Assembly (NCBI GenBank): GCA_040218445.1
Contig: JAVJRK010000010.1
Location: 1-64,000, forward strand
Source: UBA1479 sp040218445
GTDB lineage: Bacteria > Pseudomonadota > Alphaproteobacteria > Rhodospirillales > Casp-alpha2
DNA: 64,000 nt
Reading direction: 5' to 3'
A program made the position numbers and the translations under genes. Under the pieces are notes generated by a model. The model saw only the letters and a program-made list of their open reading frames with translations. It made no database searches and was not told where the DNA came from. The stretch's first letter is position 1. Each line of letters starts with the position of its first letter. Shown here piece by piece: positions 27,313 through 36,396 of the stretch.

Positions 27313-28200
27313 ATGTCCGTCACCGTCAATCAGTTGCATCCCCTGTTCATGGGTGAAATTCAGGGTGTCGACCTGTCCGAACCAATGGGTGACGGCACCT
27401 TCGCCCAACTTCAGGATGCGATCGACCGGCACGCCGTCTTGGTGTTTCACGGGCCGACCCTGGACGAAGACGCACAGGCCGCATTCGCCGAACGGTTCGG
27501 CCCGCTTTACGCCGACAACCGGCTGCTCAAGGACGGCTTGAAGGACCGCATCGGGCCCAAGCTGGTCGATATTTCCAACCTGAACGAAAAAAACGAAACC
27601 ATGGCGCAGGACGACCGGCGCCGGATTTTCGGCCTGGCCAACCAATTGTGGCACACGGACGCGTCCTTCAAGGCGACCACGGCGAAGTACTCATTACTGC
27701 ACGCCCATACCGTGGTGCCCGAGGGCGGCGAAACGCAATTCGCCGACATGCGTGCCGCCTATGACGCCCTGTCGCAAAAAATGAAGGACAAGATCGAGGA
27801 TCTGCAGGCGGAACACTGTATCGCCACCTCGCGCGAGAAATTGGGTTTCACCTCATTCTCGGACGCAGAACGCAAGGCTTTGCCGCCGGTCCATCACGAC
27901 CTGGTGCGCACCCATCCGGCCACGGGGCGCAAGACCCTTTATCTGGCCTCCCATGCCTCGCACATCGTCGGGATGCCCATCCCCGAGGGCCGCATGCTGA
28001 TCCACAACCTGATGGAACACGCGACACAGCCCGAATTCGTCTACACCCACACCTGGCAGGTCGGCGATCTGGTCATCTGGGACAACCGCTGCACCATGCA
28101 CCGGGCCCGGCCGTTCGACCTGGACCTGTATCGCCGCGACATGCGCCGGGCCACCGTGATGGACCCCGATTACATGGACAGCGCGCAGAAAACTGCCTGA
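27313..28200 (+). CDS. TauD/TfdA family Fe(II)/2-oxoglutarate dioxygenase
   Basis: A 295-residue non-haem iron dioxygenase. The facial triad is visible as His-X-Asp in LWHTDASFK and the distal His in CTMHRARPFD; the 2-oxoglutarate-binding Arg lies shortly after. Relatives cleave taurine, 2,4-D and other substituted acids. The start at 27313 follows a strong AAGGAG (27299-27304); the longer frame from 27247 lacks one. The divergent LysR gene probably controls it. The substrate is not predictable. Confidence 0.9.
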   Translation: MSVTVNQLHPLFMGEIQGVDLSEPMGDGTFAQLQDAIDRHAVLVFHGPTLDEDAQAAFAERFGPLYADNRLLKDGLKDRIGPKLVDISNLNEKNETMAQDDRRRIFGLANQLWHTDASFKATTAKYSLLHAHTVVPEGGETQFADMRAAYDALSQKMKDKIEDLQAEHCIATSREKLGFTSFSDAERKALPPVHHDLVRTHPATGRKTLYLASHASHIVGMPIPEGRMLIHNLMEHATQPEFVYTHTWQVGDLVIWDNRCTMHRARPFDLDLYRRDMRRATVMDPDYMDSAQKTA

Positions 28201-28220
28201 TCCCGTTCTGCTTGCCCCCG

Positions 28221-28268
28221 CACCGCCGCCATTGGGTTCGCTCTGTTGCGTTCACCTGGGCGGCGGTG
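28221..28268. repeat. Long hairpin after the dioxygenase gene
   Basis: Ten-base perfect arms CACCGCCGCC (28221-28230) and GGCGGCGGTG (28259-28268) enclose 28 bases with a further short GGT...ACC pairing. No T run follows. It may end or stabilise the dioxygenase mRNA. Confidence 0.4.
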
Positions 28269-28341
28269 TTCGTTAGTTGCATGGTAACTCTCTTGATGGC
28301 ATGATTGGGAACGTTAAGGGAACCAAGGGGATACAGGGGCT

Positions 28342-28944
28342 TTGGCGGTATCCGCATCAAAGACTTTGCATAAACATCTGTCGGCAGCGGCTGGACTGGC
28401 TGCGCTGACCGTCGTGGCGTTCGCCCCCCAGGATGCGAAAGCCGCCTGCATCGCGGCTGAAGACTTCGCCGATATCCGCCTGCCGGCCGCCTGCCTGACC
28501 CCGACGGAAGGACAGGCCGTGCGGCTTCGCATGTTCCGCGCCGATCTGGCGGTCGCCGCACTCAGCTGTCAGCAACAATCCCATTACAATAATCTTGTGA
28601 CCCGCCATCAGGATGAACTGGTCCGCGAAGGGCGCGCATTGCGGTCGCTGTTCCGGCGCATTCATCGCGGCAATGCGGAACGTGAACTGAACCGGTTCAT
28701 CACCCATCTGGCCAATCGTGCATCGCTGCGCCGCCTGGCATCGGCCAGTTATTGCCGGACCATGGACCGTGTATTCCGCGAAGCCCATGCCCAGCCGCGC
28801 CAGAACCTTACGGCCTATGTGCAGGGACGTCCGGTGATGACGGCGATGATGGCCTCGACCACGCCGCAGCAGGACGACGTGCGAACCCTGGCCGCCATGG
28901 ATACCGCCGCGGGCAAGCCCGGAAAATCCGTCCTCGACGATTAA
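28342..28944 (+). CDS. Secreted protein of unknown function
   Basis: A 200-residue protein I do not recognise. It has a Sec signal peptide (KTLHKHLSAAAGLAALTVVAFA, cleavage after AKA about residue 34). The mature part is mainly helical, with four or five cysteines (ACIAAEDF, AACLTP, LSCQQQ, SYCRTM), basic in the middle (RRIHRGNAERELNRF). The likely start is TTG at 28342 with AAGGGG at 28325-28330; no ATG occurs early in the frame. It ends before a strong terminator. Probably periplasmic. Confidence 0.7.
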   Translation: MAVSASKTLHKHLSAAAGLAALTVVAFAPQDAKAACIAAEDFADIRLPAACLTPTEGQAVRLRMFRADLAVAALSCQQQSHYNNLVTRHQDELVREGRALRSLFRRIHRGNAERELNRFITHLANRASLRRLASASYCRTMDRVFREAHAQPRQNLTAYVQGRPVMTAMMASTTPQQDDVRTLAAMDTAAGKPGKSVLDD

Positions 28945-28984
28945 ACCGAAAATCGGCGCAGGCCGGAAACCCAACCCACCGCAA

Positions 28985-29007
28985 GCTGCCCAACGGGCGG
29001 CTTTTTT
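28985..29007 (+). terminator. Rho-independent terminator
   Basis: GCTGCCC-AAC-GGGCGGC (28985-29001, one G-T pair) followed by six T. It terminates the secreted-protein transcript; its T run overlaps the stop codon of the convergent ompA-like gene. Confidence 0.8.
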
Positions 29008-30085
29008 ATTTGCTCAAAATGATCTCGACACGCCGGTTCTGCGGCTCGCGCGCGCCGTCCGGCGTTTGCACCAGGGGTTCGCGCTCCCCTTTCCAGCGGA
29101 TCACGACCTCGCCCGCGGGAATACCAAGGCGAGACAACTCGGCCTTGACGCTTTCCGCCCGGCGCTGCGACAGCCGTAAATTATAAGCGTCCGTGCCCGA
29201 CCGGTCGGCATGGCCCGTGGCTTCGATCTGCGTGATCTTCATGGTCCGGCTGTTGGCGGCCGCGGCCTTGATGATCGCCTGGGCATCGCTGGTCAGCACC
29301 GACTTGTCCCAATCGAAGAACACAAGATAGTTGCGCGGCGCTTCCGGTGCCGGGGCCGGCTTGGCCACGGGCTTCGGCGCAGGGGCCGGTGCCTGGACGG
29401 GAACCGGCTGGGGTTCGGCCTTCGGCATGGGTTTCGGCGCGCCGAACGACCAGCGCAGGCCAACCATGATCCGGTGCTCGCCCGCACCGCCTTCAAGGCC
29501 CGCGCCCGCATCGGTGCGGAAGTCCCGATCGGCCGTGCCGACATAGCGGTATTCCGTGAACAGCCCCAGACGGTCATCGATCTTGTAGTTTACGCCGGCA
29601 ATGCCCTGATAGGCGAAGACATGATCGCTGTCCGACACCCGTGATCCGCTGACCGGCGAATAAGCGCTCGCCTTGACGGCGGCCCCGCCGATCCCGGCGC
29701 CGACATAAGGGGTCCATTTGCTGTCGTTCTTGAAGTCGATATAGCCGTTGAACATCAGGCCGAACATGTTGGTTTCGCCCGACGCGTTCGTGCCGGAGAA
29801 ATTATCGACATCGGCGGAGCTGTGGGACAGTTCCGCCTCGCCCCGCAAATTGTCGGAGAAGGTCGTACCCAGCGCCAGCGTACCGGCATAGCCAAGGTCC
29901 GATTCCTGGTTAAGGTCGACGCCGTCTCCCCGCAATCCCCAATCACGGGGCTGCGTCACACCGAGCGCACCGGAAACATACGGCCCCGGCGATTGCGCCA
30001 AAGCCTGCCCGTTCAAACCAAAGGCCGCGAGCGCAAGGGCGCCGGCGGCCAAAATCTTTTTGTAGTCCCGCACGTTAATCACCAA
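29006..30085 (-). CDS. OmpA family outer membrane protein
   Basis: A 359-residue porin-like protein: signal peptide (KKILAAGALALAAFGLNGQALAQ), an eight-strand beta-barrel domain (about residues 35-215, ending HRIMVGLRWSFG), a proline/alanine-rich linker (about 216-250), and a C-terminal OmpA peptidoglycan-binding domain (FFDWDKSVL, IEATGHADRSGTDAYNLRLS). It anchors the outer membrane to the wall. Start: GTG at 30085, or GTG at 30076, which gives a more usual signal peptide; neither has a clear ribosome site. Confidence 0.93.
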   Translation of the reverse strand: MVINVRDYKKILAAGALALAAFGLNGQALAQSPGPYVSGALGVTQPRDWGLRGDGVDLNQESDLGYAGTLALGTTFSDNLRGEAELSHSSADVDNFSGTNASGETNMFGLMFNGYIDFKNDSKWTPYVGAGIGGAAVKASAYSPVSGSRVSDSDHVFAYQGIAGVNYKIDDRLGLFTEYRYVGTADRDFRTDAGAGLEGGAGEHRIMVGLRWSFGAPKPMPKAEPQPVPVQAPAPAPKPVAKPAPAPEAPRNYLVFFDWDKSVLTSDAQAIIKAAAANSRTMKITQIEATGHADRSGTDAYNLRLSQRRAESVKAELSRLGIPAGEVVIRWKGEREPLVQTPDGAREPQNRRVEIILSK

Positions 30086-30182
30086 TTATTCGGTTCAATC
30101 GTTAAGGTCATGTTCGGTGGAATATAACCGATCTGCGTTTTGTACGCTGCATCTTTCTGAAAAATCACCCTGGCCACCGCCA

Positions 30183-31025
30183 TTAATTGGGCGTTCCCGC
30201 CCCTTCGAACGGGCGGTCATGGGTCAGAGACGGCACCTTGGACCGCGCTTTCGCGACTTTGGACAAATTGATTTTCGCCAGGACGATTCCCGTGTCCTCA
30301 CCGCCGTCGGCGATGACCTCGCCCCAAGGATCGACCACCAGCGAATGGCCGTAGGTCTTGCGTCCGTCCATATGCAGGCCTGTCTGTGCCGGGGCGAACA
30401 CGAAGCATCCCGTTTCGATCGCCCGTGCCCGCATCAGCACATGCCAATGGGCCCGGCCGGTGGGCTGTGTAAAGGCCGCCGGAATCGCCAGCATTGTCGC
30501 CCCGGCCTGCGCCAAGCGGCGGTAAAGGTGGGGGAAACGCAGGTCATAGCAAATCGTCATGCCCATCTTGCCCCAGGGCAGGTCGGCGACCACGGCCCGG
30601 GTCCCGGGCTCGTAGCTTTTGCTTTCCCGGTAGCTTTCGCCGTTTTCCAGGTCGACGTCGAACATGTGGATCTTGTCGTAGGTTTCGACCACCTCGCCCT
30701 TGTCGGAAATCAGCACCGACCGATTGGCGAACTTGCGGTCCAAAGTTTCGTGTTCGACCACCATGGAGCCGATCAGCACCCAGACGGCATTTTCGCGGGC
30801 GGCCTGCTTGAACCGCGGCAGGTTGGCATCAGCCTCGAACGAGGTCACCTTGGGCGCGACCTTCTTGGCACCCGTTTCCACCAGGGTGACGACTTCGGGG
30901 AACATCACGATGTCGGCCCCCTGGTCCGCCGCTTCCTTGATGCGCGCGACGATCATGTCGGCATTGGCATCGGGTTCGTTGCCGGAATTGGTCTGCACAA
31001 GGGCGGCAGTGAAGGTCTGGCTCAT
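30183..31025 (-). CDS. Carbon-nitrogen hydrolase (Nit1-like amidase)
   Basis: A 280-residue nitrilase-superfamily enzyme. The Glu-Lys-Cys triad is visible as Glu44 in VMFPEVV, Lys in YDKIHMFDV and Cys in MTICYDLRFP. The closest known relatives are the Nit1/Nit2 group, which hydrolyse deaminated glutathione or omega-amides. The glutaredoxin gene lies 12 bases upstream on the same strand, which fits a glutathione-linked repair role. Confidence 0.92.
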   Translation of the reverse strand: MSQTFTAALVQTNSGNEPDANADMIVARIKEAADQGADIVMFPEVVTLVETGAKKVAPKVTSFEADANLPRFKQAARENAVWVLIGSMVVEHETLDRKFANRSVLISDKGEVVETYDKIHMFDVDLENGESYRESKSYEPGTRAVVADLPWGKMGMTICYDLRFPHLYRRLAQAGATMLAIPAAFTQPTGRAHWHVLMRARAIETGCFVFAPAQTGLHMDGRKTYGHSLVVDPWGEVIADGGEDTGIVLAKINLSKVAKARSKVPSLTHDRPFEGAGTPN

Positions 31026-31037
31026 GATGGTGCGGTC

Positions 31038-31298
31038 CTATCCGATGCCCAGCAGGGTGTCCAAGGCACCCTTGGCGTCAAGCGCATGGATGCCGTCGCA
31101 ATCGCCGATATGTTCGCCGTCGGCGAAAATCTGCGGCACGGAAGTCGCCCCGGCACGTGCGGTCATTTCCTGGCGTTTCCCAGGCGACATCATCACGTCG
31201 ATTTCTTCGAACTCGACGCCCTTGTCCGTCAGCAACCGCTTCGCCGCATGGCAATAGGGGCAAAAGGCACTGGTATAAATCTCGATCTTCTTTGTCAC
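31038..31298 (-). CDS. grxC: Glutaredoxin 3
   Basis: An 86-residue dithiol glutaredoxin with the redox motif CPYC (Cys13, Cys16), the cis-Pro in TSVPQIF and the glutathione-binding GDCDGI. The start is taken as GTG at 31298 (MTKKIEIYTSAF); an upstream extension to 31463 has no family similarity. It is followed closely by the Nit1-like amidase gene, and comF lies upstream on the same strand. Confidence 0.94.
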   Translation of the reverse strand: MTKKIEIYTSAFCPYCHAAKRLLTDKGVEFEEIDVMMSPGKRQEMTARAGATSVPQIFADGEHIGDCDGIHALDAKGALDTLLGIG

Positions 31299-31378
31299 GT
31301 TTGTCCGTCCCGAAAATGAATAAGCGGGCAATCCCGCCCCCCTTATATAGGTCACACTGGGCCTATGAAAAGGTGCCG

Positions 31379-32197
31379 TCACTCGGCCCGTGGCCTTGCC
31401 ACCCGCGCCAGGGTCAACACATCGACCTCCCCCGCCCCGGATCGCAGCAGCACCCGGGCACAAGCTTCGACCGTCGCCCCGGTGGTCAGAACATCATCGA
31501 CCAACAACACCCGGGCATCCCGCACCCGGGCCTGAAACTTCGCGTTGATGCGGAACGCCCCCCGCACGTTGCGTGCCCGCCCGGCAGCACCCAGGCCGCC
31601 CTGCGGCGGCGTGCGGCGATGGCGGACCAACAAATCCGGGATCACCGGCAGATGCCGGCCGCCGGCACGCGCGGTGCGCGCCAAGGCATGCGCCAGAAGG
31701 GCGGATTGGTTATAGCGCCGCCGCCACAGCCGCGCCCAATGCAGCGGCACGGGGGCGATGATATCCGCCTCGGCGATCAGTTCCCCGCCCGCCCGGGCCA
31801 GCCAGCGCCCAAAGGCGGGTGCGGCCTCTGTCCTGTCGGCATGCTTGAAACCCAATATCAGATCACGGCTGGCATCGTCGTAATTCAGCACCGCGCGGGC
31901 GCGCTCATAAATCGGCGGGCGGCGGATGCAGGCCGCGCAAAGAGCGTCTTCGCCGACATCGAATTCGAACGGCATCCCGCAATGACCACACAGGGGCGGG
32001 CCCAAAAAGGTCACTTTGTCCCAACATTCGGGGCACAGGCTTCCCGGCTCGTCCACGATCACGCCGCAGTTCAGACAATGGGGCGGCAGAATCACATCCA
32101 GCAGCTTGCGCCCGGCCGCCAGCAACCCGGCCGCCGGATGGCGGTCTTTCGTCGCCCCGTTCAAGGGGGCGTTTATGCCGGGCGAACGATATGTCAT
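31379..32197 (-). CDS. comF: ComF family protein (phosphoribosyltransferase-like)
   Basis: About 272 residues. The N-terminal double zinc ribbon has CLNCG, LCPECW, LCGHCG and LCAACI; the C-terminal phosphoribosyltransferase domain carries the PRPP loop VLLVDDVLTTGATVEA. ComF proteins are needed for DNA uptake in several naturally competent bacteria. The chosen ATG at 32197 is only nine bases from the start of the divergent methyltransferase gene; no ribosome site is visible, so the real start could be further in. Confidence 0.9.
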   Translation of the reverse strand: MTYRSPGINAPLNGATKDRHPAAGLLAAGRKLLDVILPPHCLNCGVIVDEPGSLCPECWDKVTFLGPPLCGHCGMPFEFDVGEDALCAACIRRPPIYERARAVLNYDDASRDLILGFKHADRTEAAPAFGRWLARAGGELIAEADIIAPVPLHWARLWRRRYNQSALLAHALARTARAGGRHLPVIPDLLVRHRRTPPQGGLGAAGRARNVRGAFRINAKFQARVRDARVLLVDDVLTTGATVEACARVLLRSGAGEVDVLTLARVARPRAE

Positions 32198-32206
32198 ACA
32201 GACACG

Positions 32207-33151
32207 ATGACCGATACGATCCATGTGTTCAATCGCGCCAAGGTCCGCGCCCATCGCGAACGGGCAGCGACATCCTTTAACGAACATGATTTCCTGTTCG
32301 AGGAAACTGCCGACCGCCTGGCCGACCGCCTGGACGACATCACCCATAAATTTCCCCTGGCCTTGGATCTCGGCTGTCACGGCGGCGAAATGGGCCGGCA
32401 GATTTTCGGCCCCCGCACCATGGGGCGCGGCGGGATCGAACGCCTGGTTCAGGCCGATCTCGCGCCGGGCATGACGCGGCGCGCGCGCGACACCGGGGCC
32501 GCTGGCATGCCCGTCTTGGCCCTGGACGAGGAATTCCTGCCGTTCGGCGATGGCACCTTCGATGCCGTGATGTCCAACCTGTCGCTGCACTGGGTCAACG
32601 ACTTGCCGGGGGCCTTGCTGCAGATCCGCAAGGCGCTGAAACCGGACGGCCTGTTCCTGGCCTCCATGCTGGGCGGCGGCACGCTGGCCGAACTGCGCGA
32701 CTGCCTGGCCGATGCTGAAATCGCCATCACCGGGGGCTTGAGCCCCCGTGTTTCACCCTTTGCCGATGTGCGCGATGTGGGCGCACTGCTGCAACGCGCC
32801 GGCTTCGCCCTGCCCGTGGTCGATGCCGAGGTGATCACGGTCAGCTACGAAACGCCCATGAAATTGCTGTACGACCTGCGCGGCATGGGCGAAAGCAACG
32901 CCGTGAACGAAGCCAAACAGGGCCTGGCCCGGCGCGACACCATCGCCCAGGCCATGGCCCTTTACGAAGACCGTCACCGGGATGCCGACGGCCGCTATCC
33001 CGCAAGCTTCCAAATCTTGACGCTGACCGCCTGGGCCCCGGCCCCGACGCAGCAAAAAGCGCTTTCCCCCGGCAGCGCCCAGACGCGGCTGGCCGATGCC
33101 CTGGACAGCCGGGAAATCAGCCTAGGCGAAAAAGCCGCCCCCAAGGACTGA
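32207..33151 (+). CDS. SAM-dependent methyltransferase (BioC/NDUFAF5-like)
   Basis: A 314-residue methyltransferase-fold protein: VFNRAKVRAHRERAA at the N-terminus, motif I LALDLGCHGGEMGRQIF, and LSLHWVNDLPGALLQIRKALKPDG. This pattern is that of alphaproteobacterial homologues of NDUFAF5, a mitochondrial complex I assembly factor (arginine hydroxylase), and of BioC. Function by homology only. It is divergent from comF with nine bases between the start codons. Confidence 0.87.
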   Translation: MTDTIHVFNRAKVRAHRERAATSFNEHDFLFEETADRLADRLDDITHKFPLALDLGCHGGEMGRQIFGPRTMGRGGIERLVQADLAPGMTRRARDTGAAGMPVLALDEEFLPFGDGTFDAVMSNLSLHWVNDLPGALLQIRKALKPDGLFLASMLGGGTLAELRDCLADAEIAITGGLSPRVSPFADVRDVGALLQRAGFALPVVDAEVITVSYETPMKLLYDLRGMGESNAVNEAKQGLARRDTIAQAMALYEDRHRDADGRYPASFQILTLTAWAPAPTQQKALSPGSAQTRLADALDSREISLGEKAAPKD

Positions 33152-33207
33152 CCCACCCCGGACCCAAGCGTCACCGTTCCGCAACATGGCGGCGCTAGTC
33201 TTTCGCC

Positions 33208-33876
33208 ATGATCGCGGACATCTTCAATCGCGTTGATGCTTATATCGACCGGCTGTTCGCCGCCGAAGACGACATTCTTGCGGCCACGCAGGCGCATGCC
33301 CGCCGGGTCGGCCTGCCGGATATTCAGGTTTCCGCCAATCAGGGCAAGCTGCTGTACCTGTTCGCGAAACTGGTCGGAGCGCGGACCGTTCTGGAAATCG
33401 GCACTCTGGCGGGCTACTCGACCATCTGGTTGGCCCGTGCCCTGCCGGAAGGCGGCCGTCTGATCACCCTGGAACTGGACCCGGATTTCGCCCGCGTGGC
33501 GAAAGACAATTTCGCAACCGCCGGCCTTGAAGACCGGATCACCGTCGTCACCGGCCCGGCCCTGGACACCTTGCCGACCCTGGAGAGTGCGGGAACGCCG
33601 CCCTTCGACCTGGTGTTTTTGGATGCGGACAAGGTCAATTTTCCAAGCTATCTGGATTGGGCGTTGAAACTGGCCCGCCCTGGGGCCTTGATCCTGGCCG
33701 ACAACGTGGTGCGCGAAGGCAAGGTCCTGGACCCGGATGATGACGATCCGTCGGCCCTGGGGGCCGCCGCCTTCAACCACCAGCTTGCCCGCAACCCGCG
33801 CCTGGAAAGCGTCGTCATCCAGCAGGTCGGGATCAAAGGCCACGACGGCCTGGCCATCGCGCGGATCAGGGATTGA
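33208..33876 (+). CDS. O-methyltransferase (CCoAOMT-like family 3)
   Basis: A 222-residue metal-dependent O-methyltransferase. Motifs include ISANQGKLLYLFAK-type lead, VLEIGTLAGYSTIWLARALP, the acidic metal ligands in FDLVFLDADKVNF and ILADNVVREGKV. Relatives methylate catechol-type phenolics. It starts 56 bases after the previous gene; the start ATG follows a weak ribosome site. The substrate is unknown. Confidence 0.92.
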   Translation: MIADIFNRVDAYIDRLFAAEDDILAATQAHARRVGLPDIQVSANQGKLLYLFAKLVGARTVLEIGTLAGYSTIWLARALPEGGRLITLELDPDFARVAKDNFATAGLEDRITVVTGPALDTLPTLESAGTPPFDLVFLDADKVNFPSYLDWALKLARPGALILADNVVREGKVLDPDDDDPSALGAAAFNHQLARNPRLESVVIQQVGIKGHDGLAIARIRD

Positions 33877-33952
33877 CCGGAACCGCGCCCATCCGCCACC
33901 CACGCTTTTCGCCGGTTGTGTTTTCGCCAAGGGCCGGGTAGCTTCCCGCGCC

Positions 33953-34660
33953 ATGAAGTTTCACGCACCCCTGGTCAAGGGCACCCTGGTCAAGCGCTAC
34001 AAGCGGTTCATGGCCGACGTGACCCTGGAAGACGGATCGATCGTCACGGCCCATTGCGCCAATTCGGGATCGATGCTGTCGGTCAACGAACCAGGCGCGG
34101 AAGTCTGGATCAGCCCGGCCGCCAACCCCGACCGCAAGCTGAAATGGACCTGGGAGATGATCCGCATCGGCAAGACTCTGGTCGGAATCAATACCTCCCT
34201 GCCCAACGCGATCGTCGCCGACGCCATCGAAAAGGGGAAAATCCCCGAACTGGCCGGGTACGAAACCCTGCGGCGCGAGGTCAAATACGGCAAGAATTCC
34301 CGCATCGACATCCTGCTGGAAGACCCCGAAAAAGGGACCTGCTACGTGGAAATCAAGAACGTCACCATGCGGCGCGACCTGAAGGACGGGCCGATCGAAT
34401 TTCCCGACGGCGTGACCTCGCGCGGCGCCAAACATCTGGTCGAATTGGCCGATATGGTCGCCGAAGGCCACCGCGCGGTGATGCTCTATCTGTGTCAGCG
34501 CGGCGACGGCGCGCGGTTCGAAATCGCCGCCGACATCGACCCGACCTATGCGGAAGGCCTGACGGTCGCCCGCGACAAGGGCGTCGAAGTTCTGTGCTAC
34601 CGCTGCAAGGTAACGTCCAAGGACATTTCCGTCAGCGACCCCGTACCCTTAACCCCATGA
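33953..34660 (+). CDS. sfsA: DNA/RNA nuclease SfsA
   Basis: A 235-residue SfsA protein: an N-terminal OB-like DNA-binding part (LVKGTLVKRYKRFMADVTLEDG, AHCANSGSM) and a C-terminal PD-(D/E)XK-like nuclease core (RIDILLEDPEKGTCYVEIKNVT). SfsA was first named for an effect on maltose genes in E. coli; its cellular role is still vague. The ATG at 33953 matches the family start, rather than the longer frame from 33737, which overlaps the upstream gene. Confidence 0.93.
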   Translation: MKFHAPLVKGTLVKRYKRFMADVTLEDGSIVTAHCANSGSMLSVNEPGAEVWISPAANPDRKLKWTWEMIRIGKTLVGINTSLPNAIVADAIEKGKIPELAGYETLRREVKYGKNSRIDILLEDPEKGTCYVEIKNVTMRRDLKDGPIEFPDGVTSRGAKHLVELADMVAEGHRAVMLYLCQRGDGARFEIAADIDPTYAEGLTVARDKGVEVLCYRCKVTSKDISVSDPVPLTP

Positions 34661-34787
34661 TCTGCTCATAATCTGACCTATACCCAGGCTGGCCGGTTTG
34701 GGTCGCGCCCGGGAGCCAGGTCTGGTAAAACGGACCCGGACTTTGGGTCAGGTTGCTTATCCGATTGGACTGACTATTTAGTACGCC

Positions 34788-35609
34788 ATGAAAGAAATCG
34801 TCAAAACCGTGCCGTCCCGCGACGGACGTCAGATAAAAATCCACGGGCCCGAGGGCTTCGCGGGCATGCGCGCGGCCGGGCGGCTGGCGGCGGAAACGCT
34901 CGACATGATTACCCCCCATGTTCAGCCCGGCGTGACGACCGAACGCCTGGACCAGATCTGTCATCAGTTCATCACGGATCACGGCGCCATCGCCGCGCCC
35001 CTGAATTATCGCGGATTTCCCAAATCGATCTGCACCTCGGTCAACCATGTGGTCTGCCACGGCATTCCCGGCCCCAAGGTGTTGGAGGACGGGGACTGCA
35101 TCAACATCGACGTGACCGTGATCGTCGACGGCTGGCACGGCGACACATCGCGCATGTTCCATGTGGGCAAACCCAAGGTGAAGGCCGAAAAGCTGGTCGA
35201 CACCACCTTCGAAGCCATGTGGGAAGGCATCAAGCTGGTCCGCCCGGGAGCACGCCTGGGCGATGTCGGGCAGGCGATTCAGGCTTATGCGGAAAACCGC
35301 CGCTATTCCGTGGTGCGCGATTTCTGCGGCCACGGCCTGGGCAAGGTCTTCCACGATGCACCCAACGTCATGCATTTCGGCCGCGCCGGCGACGGGGATG
35401 AACTGCACGAAGGCATGTTCTTCACCATCGAGCCCATGATCAACGCCGGGCGGTTCGACGTGAAAATCCTGGCCGACGGCTGGACCGCCGTAACCAAGGA
35501 CCGGTCCCTATCCGCCCAGTTCGAACATTCCATCGGCGTGACGGCGGACGGGTATGAGGTCTTTACCTCTTCTCCCAAGGGGCTTGACCGGCCGCCCTAT
35601 AAGGCCTGA
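34788..35609 (+). CDS. map: Type I methionine aminopeptidase
   Basis: A 273-residue enzyme that removes the initiator Met from nascent proteins. The five metal ligands are visible: Asp in DCINIDVTVIV, Asp in HGDTSRMF, His in GHGLGKVFH, Glu in FTIEPMIN and Glu in AQFEHSIGV. The 127-base gap upstream carries a possible promoter (TTGCTT-N16-TATTTA, ending at about 34780). radC follows after 14 bases. Confidence 0.96.
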   Translation: MKEIVKTVPSRDGRQIKIHGPEGFAGMRAAGRLAAETLDMITPHVQPGVTTERLDQICHQFITDHGAIAAPLNYRGFPKSICTSVNHVVCHGIPGPKVLEDGDCINIDVTVIVDGWHGDTSRMFHVGKPKVKAEKLVDTTFEAMWEGIKLVRPGARLGDVGQAIQAYAENRRYSVVRDFCGHGLGKVFHDAPNVMHFGRAGDGDELHEGMFFTIEPMINAGRFDVKILADGWTAVTKDRSLSAQFEHSIGVTADGYEVFTSSPKGLDRPPYKA

Positions 35610-35623
35610 CCCGGGAGGCACCG

Positions 35624-36358
35624 GTGGCGGCTGGCGATGATGACAAGCCCGGCACGGCCTCTGACACGCCGACCGGCACAACCAAGGCCCCGCATTTTCA
35701 CGGACACCGTCAACGCCTGAAGGACCGGTTTCTCAAAACCGGGGGCGATCAGCTGGCCGATTACGAATTGCTGGAACTGGTCCTGTTTCAGGCCCTGCCC
35801 CGGCGCGACGTGAAGCCCCTGGCCAAGGACCTGCTGGACCGGTTCGGGTCGTTCGCGAATGTCATTACGGCGGAGCCTTCCCTAATCCGCCAGGTTCCCG
35901 GTGCCGGCGACGCGGTGGTCATCGCCCTGAAAACGGTTGCCGCCGCCGGCGAGCGCCTGGCCCGGGACGAAATGGCCGCGGCCCCGGTGCTAGGCAATTG
36001 GGACAAATTGTTGCGCTATTGCCGCACGGCCATGAGCCGCGAAGGCCGCGAACATTTCCGCGTGCTGTTCCTGAACCGCAAGAACGTGCTGATCAAGGAC
36101 GAGGTGCAGTGGCGCGGCACGATCGATCACACGCCGCTTTATCCGCGCGAAGTCGTCAAGCGCGCCCTGGACCTGCAGGCCGCCGCCCTGATCATGGTCC
36201 ACAATCATCCGTCGGGCGATCCGACCCCGTCCCAGGCCGACATCGACATGACCCAACAGGTCGCCGAAGCCGCGAAAAGCATGGGCATCGTGCTGCACGA
36301 TCATCTGATCATCGCCAAGTCCGGCCATACGTCGTTCCGCGACATGGGATATTTGTAA
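35624..36358 (+). CDS. radC: RadC family JAB-domain protein
   Basis: A 244-residue RadC: an N-terminal helix-hairpin-helix region (DYELLELVLFQALPRRDVKPLA) and a C-terminal JAB/MPN+ metalloprotease-like domain with HNHPSGDPTPSQADID. Early claims of a DNA repair role are doubtful; the biochemical function is unclear. It begins with GTG, 14 bases after map, with GGGAGG upstream. Confidence 0.95.
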   Translation: MAAGDDDKPGTASDTPTGTTKAPHFHGHRQRLKDRFLKTGGDQLADYELLELVLFQALPRRDVKPLAKDLLDRFGSFANVITAEPSLIRQVPGAGDAVVIALKTVAAAGERLARDEMAAAPVLGNWDKLLRYCRTAMSREGREHFRVLFLNRKNVLIKDEVQWRGTIDHTPLYPREVVKRALDLQAAALIMVHNHPSGDPTPSQADIDMTQQVAEAAKSMGIVLHDHLIIAKSGHTSFRDMGYL

Positions 36359-36396
36359 GCCAGAGTATTTGTAAGTTAGGGCGCCGGCCCGGACCG

